Shown here: positions 27,470 through 36,949 of the stretch, in pieces | How positions within the stretch are numbered: position 1 is the first letter of the stretch | Layout: every line of letters begins with the position of its first letter | Assembly: GCF_021284765.1 (NCBI RefSeq) | Contig: NZ_CP089924.1 | Coordinates: 3,304,001-3,368,000, forward strand | DNA length: 64,000 nt | Direction: 5' to 3' | From: Lysobacter sp. 5GHs7-4 | Lineage (GTDB): Bacteria; Pseudomonadota; Gammaproteobacteria; Xanthomonadales; Xanthomonadaceae | Made by a program: the position numbers and the translations under genes | The notes under the pieces: generated by a model | The model's input: only the letters and a program-made list of their open reading frames with translations | Database searches by the model: none | What the model was told of the DNA's origin: nothing

Positions 27470-28242
27470 AGGTCGTTGTCGTCGCCGGGCAGCCGGGTCA
27501 GGATCTCGACGCCGTCGTCGGTTACCGCGACGGTGTGCTCCCACTGCGCCGAGAGCTTGCGGTCCTTGGTGACCACGGTCCAACCGTCGGGCAGCAGCTT
27601 GGTGTGGCGCGCGCCTTCGTTGATCATCGGCTCGATGGTGAAGGTCATGCCCGGCTTCAGCACCAGACCCTCGCCGGCGCGGCCGTAATGCAGCACCTGC
27701 GGGTCTTCGTGGTAGATGCGGCCGATGCCGTGGCCGCAGTACTCGCGCACCACGCTGAAGCGTTCGGATTCGGCGTACTGCTGGATCGCCGCGCCGATGT
27801 CGCCCAGGGTCGAACCCGGCTTGACCGTGCGGATGCCGCGGAACATGGCTTCGCGGGTCACGTCGACCAGGCGCTTGGCCATGACCGAGGGCGCGCCGAC
27901 GATGTACATGCGGCTGGTATCGCCGTGCCAGCCGTCCTTGATGACGGTGACATCGATATTGACGATGTCGCCTTCCTTGAGGATCTTCGACTCGCTCGGG
28001 ATGCCGTGGCAGATGACGTTGTTGACCGAGGTGCAGACGGTCTTGGGGAAACCCTTGTAGCCGACGTTGGCCGGGATCGCCTGCTGCACGTTCACGATGT
28101 GGTCGTGGCAGAGCTTGTCCAGGGCCTCGGTGCTGACGCCGGGCTTCACGTGCGGCGCGATCATCTGCAGCACTTCGGCGGCCAGGCGGCCGGCGACGCG
28201 CATCTTCTCGATCTCGTCCGGAGTTTTGATGGTGATGGGCAT
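27466..28242 (-). CDS. map: Methionine aminopeptidase type I
   Basis: A 258-residue type Ia aminopeptidase removing initiator Met. Metal ligands are seen in GDIVNIDVTVIKDGWHGDTSRMY (two Asp), EYCGHGIGRIYHEDPQVLHY (His), FTIEPMIN (Glu) and WEHTVAVTDDGVEIL (Glu). ATG 28242 (MPITIKTPDEIEKM) is chosen because it matches the family N-terminus; ATG 28260 would add six residues. It heads the map-glnD-dapD gene cluster. In enterobacteria map is directly divergent from rpsB; here a hydrolase gene and a REP pair separate them. Confidence 0.96.
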   Translation of the reverse strand: MPITIKTPDEIEKMRVAGRLAAEVLQMIAPHVKPGVSTEALDKLCHDHIVNVQQAIPANVGYKGFPKTVCTSVNNVICHGIPSESKILKEGDIVNIDVTVIKDGWHGDTSRMYIVGAPSVMAKRLVDVTREAMFRGIRTVKPGSTLGDIGAAIQQYAESERFSVVREYCGHGIGRIYHEDPQVLHYGRAGEGLVLKPGMTFTIEPMINEGARHTKLLPDGWTVVTKDRKLSAQWEHTVAVTDDGVEILTRLPGDDNDL

Positions 28243-28345
28243 GCGGGCATTATCGCTCATTTGCGCCGCGCCCATTCAGGGCGGGCCTGGGACGGTGCAT
28301 CCACCGCCCCGGAACGCCGTCTCTTACCCGACAGGAGCCAGGACC

Positions 28346-29278
28346 ATGCCGCTGTACCGATTGCTGCTGCCTGCCGCGCTGTGCGGCCTGTTCATGACCG
28401 GCCCGGCCGCGCAGGCCCGCTCGCTCGCCAGGCCGCCGCCGGTCGCGCCCGTCGCGCCCCTCACGCTGGCGCCCGCCTTCACCGAGCTCGCGCCCGGCGC
28501 ATGGGTCTACCAGGGCGCCGGCGGCGCGGTGCTGCTGGCGGCCGGCGAGGACGGCGCGGTGCTGGTCGACACCGACCTGCCCAAGGCGACGCCGGATCTG
28601 CTGGCGGCGCTGGACGCGCGCACCCGCCTGCCCCTGCGCTACGCCATCAACACCCACTGGCACCTGGACCACGTCGGCGCCAACCAAGCCTTGAGCGAGC
28701 GCGGCGCGGTCGTGGTCGCGCACGAAAACGCGCGTGCGCGCATGGCCGCCGACACCTACCTCAAGCACCACGACCGGGTCATGCCGGCCCGGCCCGCGGC
28801 CGCCCTGCCCGGCCTGACCCTGGCCGGCGACGGCCGGATCCGCCTGCGTGGGCTGGAGCTGCGCCTGATCCACGTCCCGCGCGCGCATACCGACGGCGAC
28901 CTGCTGGCCTTCCTGCCGGACGCCAACGTGCTGCACCTGGGCGACTGCTACTTCAACGGGCTCTACCCGATCATCGACACCGGCACCGGCGGCACCGTCG
29001 ACGGCCTGATCGCGGCGCTGGACGTGGGCCTGGGCCTGGCCGACGAGCGCACCCGCATCGTCGCCGGCCACGGCCCGGTCGGCGGCAAGGCCGATCTCAA
29101 GGCCGCGCGAGACATGCTGGCCGAGGTCCGCGCCCGCGTCGCCCGCCTCAAGGCCGCCGGTCAGACCCGCGAACAGGTGCTGGCGGCCGCGCCCACCGCC
29201 GACCTGGACCCGCGCTGGGGCCAGGGCTGGGTCAAGCCGGCGCAGATCGTGGGCTCGGTGTACGACTCGCTGCCTTGA
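28346..29278 (+). CDS. Exported metallo-beta-lactamase-fold hydrolase
   Basis: A 310-residue MBL-fold protein with signal peptide MPLYRLLLPAALCGLFMTGP (cleavage near AQA). Zinc ligands: NTHWHLDHVGAN (HxHxDH, about residues 102-113), the His in VPRAHTDGDLLAF, the Asp in HLGDCYFNG, and AGHGPVGGK near the C-terminus. The protein resembles class B-like and lactonase-like periplasmic hydrolases, but lacks clear B1/B3 lactamase signatures, so no substrate is assigned. AGGAGCCAGG precedes ATG 28346. It is divergent from map. Confidence 0.88.
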   Translation: MPLYRLLLPAALCGLFMTGPAAQARSLARPPPVAPVAPLTLAPAFTELAPGAWVYQGAGGAVLLAAGEDGAVLVDTDLPKATPDLLAALDARTRLPLRYAINTHWHLDHVGANQALSERGAVVVAHENARARMAADTYLKHHDRVMPARPAAALPGLTLAGDGRIRLRGLELRLIHVPRAHTDGDLLAFLPDANVLHLGDCYFNGLYPIIDTGTGGTVDGLIAALDVGLGLADERTRIVAGHGPVGGKADLKAARDMLAEVRARVARLKAAGQTREQVLAAAPTADLDPRWGQGWVKPAQIVGSVYDSLP

Positions 29279-29337
29279 GGCCGCTGCGGCGCCGGTCCAG
29301 GGGGCTGGCTGGAGCGAGGGGACGCAGTGTCCCCATG

Positions 29338-29451
29338 CGTCATTCCGGCGAAAGCCGGAACCCATCTTGATCTTGAGCACGCCACCCGCTTTCGTGCCCT
29401 GCAGAGCAAACCTGCAGAGCGAAATGGGTTCCGGCTTTCGCCGGAATGACG
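29338..29451. repeat. REP pair: 28-bp inverted repeats around 58 bp
   Basis: CGTCATTCCGGCGAAAGCCGG... at 29338-29365 is the exact reverse complement of the arm at 29424-29451. Each arm contains TTCCGGC-GAAA-GCCGGAA. It is the same class as 23695-23850, with a different stem sequence, and lies between the hydrolase gene and the rpsB promoter. Confidence 0.85.
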
Positions 29452-29514
29452 GAATATGGGGGGCGACGGGGTCCGGCGCCGAAACACCGCGCCGGCAGGC
29501 CCACCCGCCCCCAT

Positions 29515-29543
29515 TTGCCCCAAGCCCCCGTCCGGGCTACACT
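29515..29543 (+). promoter_or_regulatory. Predicted sigma-70 promoter of rpsB-tsf
   Basis: TTGCCC (29515-29520) and TACACT (29538-29543) are separated by exactly 17 bp. Transcription would start near 29550 and give a leader of about 230 nt before the rpsB ATG. Confidence 0.6.
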
Positions 29544-29549
29544 TTGCCG

Positions 29550-29780
29550 GCTCAGCGGAGGGTTTCGACCTTCCGCGCCGCCCACGCCGGGCGTCACCGG
29601 CGAATACACACCTGCTGCCACAGCCCGTGCCGGGGTGCCTCGTACAGCTAGACGTACGCGGTTCGGACACGGAAGCAGCGGGGAGGCCCAACCCCGGAAC
29701 CACGCACCGCCGGCCCCGCCTGCGGCGCACCGCCCTCATTCTTCGTGGCGGCCGGTTCCACTGCCTATCGGAGTCATGCA
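29550..29780 (+). promoter_or_regulatory. Long 5' leader of rpsB
   Basis: About 230 bases between the predicted start site and rpsB carry no reading frame I can support. The stretch is rich in complementary GC segments and may be the target of S2-mediated autoregulation known for rpsB in other bacteria. I cannot match it to a specific consensus. A GGAG ribosome site lies at about 29770. Confidence 0.4.
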
Positions 29781-30623
<843 letters not shown>

Positions 30624-30763
30624 GCGCAGTGTCACGCAGCCGCGCGACACTGCGCGGCTGCGTCCACCCGCATCCGACGCTGTTAGATCACCCCGATGGG
30701 AGCGGGCCGCCGTCGCGCGTGCCGCCGCTCCTGCATGGCAACACGAACACCTGAGGTAACCCC

Positions 30764-31645
30764 ATGGCTGAAATCACCGCTTCCCTGGTCAAGGAACTCC
30801 GCGAGCGCACCGGCGCCGGCATGATGGAGTGCAAGAAGGCCCTGACCGAAAACAACGGCGACATCGACGCCGCCGCCGAGTGGCTGCGCAAGTCGGGTCT
30901 GGCCAAGGCCGACAAGAAGGCCGGCCGCATCGCCGCCGAAGGCCGCATCGCGGTCGCCCAGGACGGCGGCAAGGCCGTGCTGGTCGAAATCAACTCCGAG
31001 ACCGACTTCGTCGCCAAGGACGCCAACTTCCTCGGCTTCACCGAGACCGTGGCCCAGGTCGCGCTGAGCTCGGGCGCCGCCGACGCCGAGGCGCTGAAGG
31101 CCGCCAAGGTCGCCTCGGGCGAGACCATCGAGGAAACCCGCGCCGCCGTCATCGCCAAGGTCGGCGAGAACGTGCAGCTGCGCCGCCTGGTCCGCATCGA
31201 CAGCCCGAACAACGTCGCCGCCTACGTGCACGGCGGCCGCATCGGCGTGCTGATCGAGGTCAAGGGCGGCGACATGGACCTGGCCCGCGGCCTGGCCATG
31301 CACGTCGCGGCGATGAACCCGCCCCACATCAAGGCCAGCGACGTCCCGGCCGAGTTCGTGGAGAAGGAAAAGGAAATCGAGCTGGCCAAGATGAGCGACA
31401 AGGACAAGGCCAAGCCGGCCGACATCCTGGAGAAGATCATCGGCGGCAAGATCGCCAAGATCGTCAACGAAGTCACCCTGTACGGTCAGCCCTACGTGCT
31501 GGACACCAACCAGACCGTCGAGCAGGTCCTGAAGGCCGCTGGCGCCGAGGTCGTGACCTCGCAGCGTCTGGCCGTGGGCGAAGGCATCGAGAAGCAGACC
31601 GACGACTTCGCCGCCGAAGTCATGAAGCAGGCCGGTCTGGCGTAA
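30764..31645 (+). CDS. tsf: Elongation factor Ts
   Basis: A 293-residue nucleotide-exchange factor for EF-Tu. The N-terminal UBA-like domain reads [20 protein letters not shown]; the EF-Tu contact motif is [12 protein letters not shown] (TDFV, about residue 80). The core continues through [21 protein letters not shown], and the coiled region ends in a C-terminal module ([15 protein letters not shown]). AGGTAACCCC precedes ATG 30764. It shares transcription with rpsB and is closed by a strong terminator. Confidence 0.97.
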   Translation: MAEITASLVKELRERTGAGMMECKKALTENNGDIDAAAEWLRKSGLAKADKKAGRIAAEGRIAVAQDGGKAVLVEINSETDFVAKDANFLGFTETVAQVALSSGAADAEALKAAKVASGETIEETRAAVIAKVGENVQLRRLVRIDSPNNVAAYVHGGRIGVLIEVKGGDMDLARGLAMHVAAMNPPHIKASDVPAEFVEKEKEIELAKMSDKDKAKPADILEKIIGGKIAKIVNEVTLYGQPYVLDTNQTVEQVLKAAGAEVVTSQRLAVGEGIEKQTDDFAAEVMKQAGLA

Positions 31646-31669
31646 GCCGCCGCAGTTTCCAGCGACACG

Positions 31670-31698
31670 AAAAAGGCCGCGGATTCCGCGGCCTTTTT
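31670..31698 (+). terminator. Intrinsic terminator of rpsB-tsf
   Basis: AAAAAGGCCGCGG pairs with CCGCGGCCTTTTT around ATT, followed by further T residues. It lies 25 bp after tsf and could also work for the convergent methyltransferase gene. Confidence 0.92.
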
Positions 31699-31727
31699 CT
31701 TTGCTCCCGCGGCGATCGCCGGCGCCC

Positions 31728-32381
31728 TTACTCGAACAAGGGCTTGCCCACCCGCGGCGCATGCTTGCCGGTGGTGGCGCCCTTCTCGAACACGACGAAC
31801 GAATCGTAGAAGTGCATCGAGCGCGTGCTGCGGGTGAATTCGTCCGACGGCAACGCGCCGCGCGCGTGATCGGCGTTGAGGCTATCGATCAGGCCCTTGC
31901 AGCGTTCGATGAAGCTGCCGGGCACGCCGACACCGCCGCCGTACTCTTCCCAATACGCCGTGTGCATGTCCTCGACCATGTACACGCCGTTCTTGGGCAG
32001 CAACGGGTACAGGAAATCGAAACTGGCGTTGACGTGGTCCATGCGATGGCTGCCGTCGTCCAGGACCACGTCGGGCACGCCGAATTCGTCGATCAGCGAC
32101 TGCAGGAAGGCCGGATCGGACTGGTCGCCGATGCGCACCTCCACCTGATCTTCCGCGGCCGGCGCCGAGCGCGGATCGATGTCGATGCCGACGATGCGCG
32201 CGTGCGGGCCCAGGAAACGCTTCCACATCCGCAGGCTGCCGCCCTGGCTGACGCCGATCTCGAACATCAGCACGTCCTGGCCCTGGAAGCGCCGCATGTG
32301 CTGCTCATAGATCGGGAAGTAGTGCTTCCACTTGTGGATCAGCAGATCCTGATTGGTGAGGAAATCGAGCCACAGACTCAT
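31728..32381 (-). CDS. Class I SAM-dependent O-methyltransferase-like protein
   Basis: A 217-residue Rossmann methyltransferase. Motif I is LMFEIGVSQGGSLRMW, the acidic loop is IVGIDIDPRS, and the metal-type residues appear in VVLDDGSHRMDHV and YMVEDMHTAYW. The pattern resembles the C-terminal domain of macrocin/mycinamicin O-methyltransferases and of cephalosporin-hydroxylase-type proteins, which act on sugars or small molecules with magnesium. No sugar-biosynthesis genes are nearby, so the substrate is open. It is convergent with tsf and starts the accessory block. Confidence 0.8.
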   Translation of the reverse strand: MSLWLDFLTNQDLLIHKWKHYFPIYEQHMRRFQGQDVLMFEIGVSQGGSLRMWKRFLGPHARIVGIDIDPRSAPAAEDQVEVRIGDQSDPAFLQSLIDEFGVPDVVLDDGSHRMDHVNASFDFLYPLLPKNGVYMVEDMHTAYWEEYGGGVGVPGSFIERCKGLIDSLNADHARGALPSDEFTRSTRSMHFYDSFVVFEKGATTGKHAPRVGKPLFE

Positions 32382-32545
32382 GTACGGACCTGTCGGGGGA
32401 ATCAGCCGCGATTTTAACGGAGTCCGGCGGCCCGCAACGGCTGGCCGAAGCCGGTCGCATGCCGGAACTGTTCATCTAAGCCACACCACCGGCACCGGAC
32501 AGGCGACGCAGGACGCCGCCCGTCGTGGGAGCCGATGCGCCAGGC

Positions 32546-33238
32546 TCAGCCCTGCTGCTGGAAGTACACCTCTTCGTACGGCTGCACCACCACCCAGCCG
32601 TTGCCGGAGAACTTGAGCTGGATGCTCTCGCCCGAGCCGCGGCCGAACAAGGTGCCCAGCGAGATGTCGGTGACGATGTCGGGGCTGAGGTTGCCGGACC
32701 AGGCCACGGTGGCGTTGGGATCGGTGAACACCGGCTGCTCCGGCGTCACCGCCAGGGTCAGCGGCTCGTAATGCGAGGTGATCGCGACCACGCCGCTGCC
32801 GGAAAGCTTCATGTTGAACAAGCCGCCGGACATCATGCCCGACACCTTGCGCATCATCTTGATCTCGGACGCCACGCCGTCCTCGTAGGCGAGCACGTCG
32901 TTGCCGTTGACGAAGATCGATTCGCCGGCCAGGCGCAGCAGGGTCACCTTCTTGCCGGCGTCGGCGATGTAGACCCGGCCCTGGCCTTCCATCTTCATCA
33001 TCTGCGTGCCTTCGCCGCTGATGGCCTTCTTCAGCAGGTTGCCCAGGCCCTGTTCCAGCATGCCCTGGCGGATGAACTTCACGCCGCCGCGGTAGGCGAC
33101 CATCGAGCCGGCCTTGGCCCAGACGCGACCGTTGAGTTTGACTTCCAACAGATGCGAACTCTCCAGCTCGAAGGTCTCCGGGCTGAGGTCCTTCTGGCTG
33201 CTGGCTTCGACGAAATCCTTGAGGTTCTTGATGCTCAT
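32546..33238 (-). CDS. AIM24/TIGR00266 family protein
   Basis: A 230-residue protein of the AIM24 beta-helix-like family, found across bacteria and mitochondria with no defined biochemical role. Recognisable features are VKLNGRVWAKAGSMVAYRGGVKF, the Gly-rich LAGESIFVNGNDVLAYE, and FGRGSGESIQLKFSGNGWVVVQPYEE at the C-terminus, the most conserved part. No signal peptide or membrane helix. Start ATG 33238 is set by the conserved N-terminus MSIKNLKDFVEA. It is probably monocistronic. Confidence 0.85.
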   Translation of the reverse strand: MSIKNLKDFVEASSQKDLSPETFELESSHLLEVKLNGRVWAKAGSMVAYRGGVKFIRQGMLEQGLGNLLKKAISGEGTQMMKMEGQGRVYIADAGKKVTLLRLAGESIFVNGNDVLAYEDGVASEIKMMRKVSGMMSGGLFNMKLSGSGVVAITSHYEPLTLAVTPEQPVFTDPNATVAWSGNLSPDIVTDISLGTLFGRGSGESIQLKFSGNGWVVVQPYEEVYFQQQG

Positions 33239-33297
33239 GTGCGGTCCTGCGCTAGTGGAAGCGGAAGCATAAGCGACCGCGCGCGCGCCGGCATGAC

Positions 33298-33322
33298 AAA
33301 AAAAGGCCGCCCGGAGGCGGCC
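33298..33322 (-). terminator. Intrinsic terminator of the autotransporter gene
   Basis: On the minus strand GGCCGCC-TCCG-GGCGGCC is followed by seven T. It lies 86 bp after the autotransporter stop codon. Confidence 0.9.
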
Positions 33323-33407
33323 TGAGGTGCTGGGAGAGATCCCGATCTTGCGACCCGCACATACGCATCCGCGCTGGCGGCGATCCTGCGCCGCGCAGCG
33401 CGATGGT

Positions 33408-36400
33408 TCAGAACTGCAGCGAGTAACGCGCGTTGACCGCGTGGTCGCGCGCCTCGTCGGCCCACTGGCCGCTGTAGGTGAACTCGAGCAGGCCGTTGTC
33501 GCCCAGCCGTGCCGCCAGGCCGGCCTCGAACACGGTCGCATCCTCGGCGATCGGCGCGCCGTGTACGTCGAACGCGCCGCCGTTGCGCCAGGCCACCGTG
33601 GCCGCCGGCGTTTCCGCGCCGCCGGCATGGCGCCGGCCGAGACCGCCGCGCAGGTTCAACCAGCTTTGCTCCTGCTGCGCGCCCTTGAGGCCGACGTTGA
33701 ATCGCAGGCCCACGGTCGACAGATCCAGGCGCTGGTCGGCGCTGGCGCCGCTGAGCGCGGCCGCGCCGCCGCTTTCCTGGAAACCGTCGCTGCCCACGCG
33801 CACCTGCGCGTACTGCGCGTACGGCTCCCACTCCCAGGCGCCGGTGGCGATGCGGTAGCCGCCCTCGACGAAGACTTGACGGGTGTCGCCGTCGTAGTCG
33901 GCGCGGGCGCGGTCGCTGAAGCCGGGGAAGCTCACGCTGCGCTCGATCTCGATCTCGTGGCGGGCGTAGCTGGCACCGGCGCGCAGACCGAAACCGCCCC
34001 AGTTCTGCCCCAGGTACAGGCCCAGGTGACGCGAACGGATCTCGCCGCGCGAACCGCGCTCGCCGAGCTTGGCGTCGCTGCGGCCGACGCCGCCGAGCAC
34101 GCCCACGCGCCAGCCGTTACCGAAGCGGTAGTCGTAGCCCAGCAGGCTGGCGTCGCCGTTGTAGCCGACTTCGCCGGCGTTGCCGTCGGCGTGCAGGGTG
34201 CCGCCGTTCTTGAGCAACTGGATCCAGGCCGCAGATTCGGCCTCGCCCTTGGCCGCGGCGTCGAACGCGCCTTGGCCGGCCTGCGCGCGCGCCAAGGCGG
34301 CCTCGCGCACGTGGCGGCTGCTGTCGATCAACACCGAACGCGTGCTGGCGTGCAGTTCGCCGCTCAGGTCGTCCAGCGCGTCCAGGGCCTGCGCCGGGAA
34401 CAGCTGCGTCAGCGGCTGCACCAGGCCCTGCCCGATCGCCAGCGCATCCACCGCGCCGGCCGCCGAACGCTGGTTGTAGGTATTGGCGACGCTGGCCACG
34501 CTGGCGCCGCGCACCACGTCCACCGTCACCTTGTCGGCGCTGTAGGCCAGGTCGAACTTCAGGAACGGCGAGAACGCGCTGTGGTCGATGCCGGCGAAGC
34601 GGCCGTCGATGCCGGAGGTCGCCGAGAGGATGTCGTAGCGCTGGCCCAGCAGATAAGTGCCCGGGCCCTGGAACACGCGCACGGTGCCGCCCAGCAAGCT
34701 CGCGTGGCCGTTGACGCGCAGCAGGTCCGAGGCCGACGGCGCGGCCAGTTCGACCTGATAGAACGAACCGGCGGCCTGGGTGTAGTCGCCGTCGATGGTC
34801 AGGGTGCCGATCGAGTTGCCCGGCGCGATGGTGCCTTCGACGCGGGTCGTGCCCAGCGTGCCGGTGCCGCCGAGCACGCCGCCGACGCCGATCAGCGTGC
34901 TGCCGCCGCGCTGTTCGCCGTTGAAGGCGACCTTGCCGCCGTTGACCGCGAACGTCACGTTTTCCAGCACGCCGCCGGCCGCGACCAGGCCCCAGCCGCC
35001 ATTGACGTTGAAGGCCAGGTCGTGGAGCCCGCCCTCGATGCGGGCGACGCCGGAGGCGACGTTGAGGTCGGTGCTGGTGAGCTGGCCGGTCAGCAGCAGA
35101 TCGCCGCCGTCGACATCGAGCGAGCCGGACAGCTTGTTGCCGCCGGCCAGTTCCAGCCGGCCTTGGCGCACGCTGGCGCCGGCGAAGCTGTTGTCGCCGC
35201 TCAGGCGCAGCCAGCCGATGCCGGACTTGGTCAGCCGGCCGGGGCCGGAAATGTCGTTGCTCCAATCGTCCCAGGCATCGCCTTCCCAGACCTTGGCGCC
35301 GCCGGCGCGCTGGTTCATCGCCACCTCGGTGTCGACGCGGAACTGACCCGGACCGTCGATGGCCTTCTTGAGGTCGATCAGACCCCAGCCGTACACCTCG
35401 TCCACGCCCTCGTCGCCCAGGTCGGTGGCGGTGGTCAGCAGCACGTCGCGGATCTGCGGATTGTCGAGATAGGGATAGCGCTCCATCAGCAGCGCCAGCG
35501 AGCCGGTGACGTGCGGCGACGCCATCGAGGTGCCGGTGTTGTCGCCGTAGCCGTACTGCGTGTCGGCGCCGTCGATCTCCAGGTTGTAGGAGCCGTCCGG
35601 ATTCTTCACCACGCGGCCGTCGATCTCGCCGCCGATGATGGTGGAGTGGATGTCGGTACCCGGCGCGGCCACGCACCAGTCCTTGCTCAGGCCGCAGATG
35701 CTGGAGCTGACGTCGAGGTTGAGGTCGCGGCCGACGTTGACCACGCTCAGCCAGTACTTCTCGATCTCCGGCGCGAAGCGCGGCAAGGTGGCGTAGGCGC
35801 CGGCGATGTTGCCGTAGTCGTTGCCGGCGGCCCAGACGTTGATGATGCCGCTGCGCAGCGAGGCGTCGGCGAAGATGCGGTAGTACTCCGGATAGGCGGC
35901 GTACTCCAGGTCCATGTCTTCCGGCGTGGTCGGCTCGGTGCCGTTGCCCCAGCTGTGGTTGATCGCGCGCACGCCCTGCGCGGCCATCTGGTCGAACATG
36001 CTGTTGAGCGCGTCCTCGCCGGGGCCCTGGGTCAGGGTGCGCCGCGCGATCCCGTCGTCGCCGGTGTAGTACTCGTAGATACGGTTGAAGAACAGCTTGG
36101 ACGCGGTCAGCGAGGCGCCGGTGGCGACGCCGTGCATGCCGTTGCCGTCGCGGTTGGCGACCATGGTGCCGGCGACGTGGGTGCCGTGATCGCCGTACTC
36201 CAGGATCAGGCGGATGCCGCTGCCGCCGAACGACAGCTCCGGCGGGATGGTGTCGCCGAGATAGTAGGCGTCGATCTCGGCGGTATCGCCGTCGGAGAAG
36301 AAGCAGGCGTTGGGCCCGGTGATGGCGCTGCTGGCCAGGCAGTCGGGATCGCTGATGCGGATGCTGCGATGATCGCGCCCGCCGAACTCCGAGTGCGCCA

Positions 36401-36686
36401 ACGCCGAACCGCTGTCGAAGATGCCCAGGCGCACGCCGCGACCGCTGAGGCCGCGCGCGTAGGCGTACTCCGCGCCGATCGCGCCCAGGCCCCAGTCGGC
36501 CTTGAACTCGCCGCTGCGCCAGCTCGCCGCGTCGCCGATGACGCCGCCTTCCTGGTACGCATCCTGCGCCATCGCCGGCGCCACCGCGCCGAGCAGCAGG
36601 CCGGCCAGAATCGCCGACGACAGCGCCGAACGGGCGTGCTGCCGATTCTGACGACGGGTACGTGTTGCGCTTGCACTGCTTTGCAT
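33408..36686 (-). CDS. Subtilisin-like (S8) autotransporter serine protease
   Basis: A 1092-residue type Va autotransporter. The signal peptide has a long basic n-region (RTRRQNRQHARSALSS) and ends at AMAQ (about residue 41). The S8 triad is Asp91 in GIFDSGSALAHSEF, His167 in DHGTHVAGTM and Ser387 in GTSMASPHV. A beta-helical passenger with Gly-rich repeats covers about 480-800 (GGTGTLGTTRVEGTIAPGNS is the usual PEP-autotransporter strand). The 12-strand barrel ends ARYSLQF. The protease is exported and displayed or released. AAGGAGC precedes ATG 36686. Confidence 0.95.
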   Translation of the reverse strand: MQSSASATRTRRQNRQHARSALSSAILAGLLLGAVAPAMAQDAYQEGGVIGDAASWRSGEFKADWGLGAIGAEYAYARGLSGRGVRLGIFDSGSALAHSEFGGRDHRSIRISDPDCLASSAITGPNACFFSDGDTAEIDAYYLGDTIPPELSFGGSGIRLILEYGDHGTHVAGTMVANRDGNGMHGVATGASLTASKLFFNRIYEYYTGDDGIARRTLTQGPGEDALNSMFDQMAAQGVRAINHSWGNGTEPTTPEDMDLEYAAYPEYYRIFADASLRSGIINVWAAGNDYGNIAGAYATLPRFAPEIEKYWLSVVNVGRDLNLDVSSSICGLSKDWCVAAPGTDIHSTIIGGEIDGRVVKNPDGSYNLEIDGADTQYGYGDNTGTSMASPHVTGSLALLMERYPYLDNPQIRDVLLTTATDLGDEGVDEVYGWGLIDLKKAIDGPGQFRVDTEVAMNQRAGGAKVWEGDAWDDWSNDISGPGRLTKSGIGWLRLSGDNSFAGASVRQGRLELAGGNKLSGSLDVDGGDLLLTGQLTSTDLNVASGVARIEGGLHDLAFNVNGGWGLVAAGGVLENVTFAVNGGKVAFNGEQRGGSTLIGVGGVLGGTGTLGTTRVEGTIAPGNSIGTLTIDGDYTQAAGSFYQVELAAPSASDLLRVNGHASLLGGTVRVFQGPGTYLLGQRYDILSATSGIDGRFAGIDHSAFSPFLKFDLAYSADKVTVDVVRGASVASVANTYNQRSAAGAVDALAIGQGLVQPLTQLFPAQALDALDDLSGELHASTRSVLIDSSRHVREAALARAQAGQGAFDAAAKGEAESAAWIQLLKNGGTLHADGNAGEVGYNGDASLLGYDYRFGNGWRVGVLGGVGRSDAKLGERGSRGEIRSRHLGLYLGQNWGGFGLRAGASYARHEIEIERSVSFPGFSDRARADYDGDTRQVFVEGGYRIATGAWEWEPYAQYAQVRVGSDGFQESGGAAALSGASADQRLDLSTVGLRFNVGLKGAQQEQSWLNLRGGLGRRHAGGAETPAATVAWRNGGAFDVHGAPIAEDATVFEAGLAARLGDNGLLEFTYSGQWADEARDHAVNARYSLQF

Positions 36687-36949
36687 GCTGCCGATGCTCC
36701 TTCGATGGGCGGCGCGACGGGATCGCGTGGGGATGAGGAGGGGTGCGGTGCGACGCGAGCCGCTCCCCTGATCGCCGGTGGATGCGGACCGTCGCCAGCG
36801 CGACCCCTGTCATCAAATAACGCAGTAGCGCCGCACTCCCCTACCCGCGCGTGCGCCGTGCTCCCCGCAGCGAAATCGCCGCCTCCGAAGTACTCAACGA
36901 TAAATGCGCCAAAAAGATGCCAACACCTGCGCTCACAGGCACGGTTTCT

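Noticed and set aside
24797..27688. Plus-strand 963-codon frame opposite glnD
   Set aside because: No motifs; glnD on the other strand shows NT, HD and two ACT domains.
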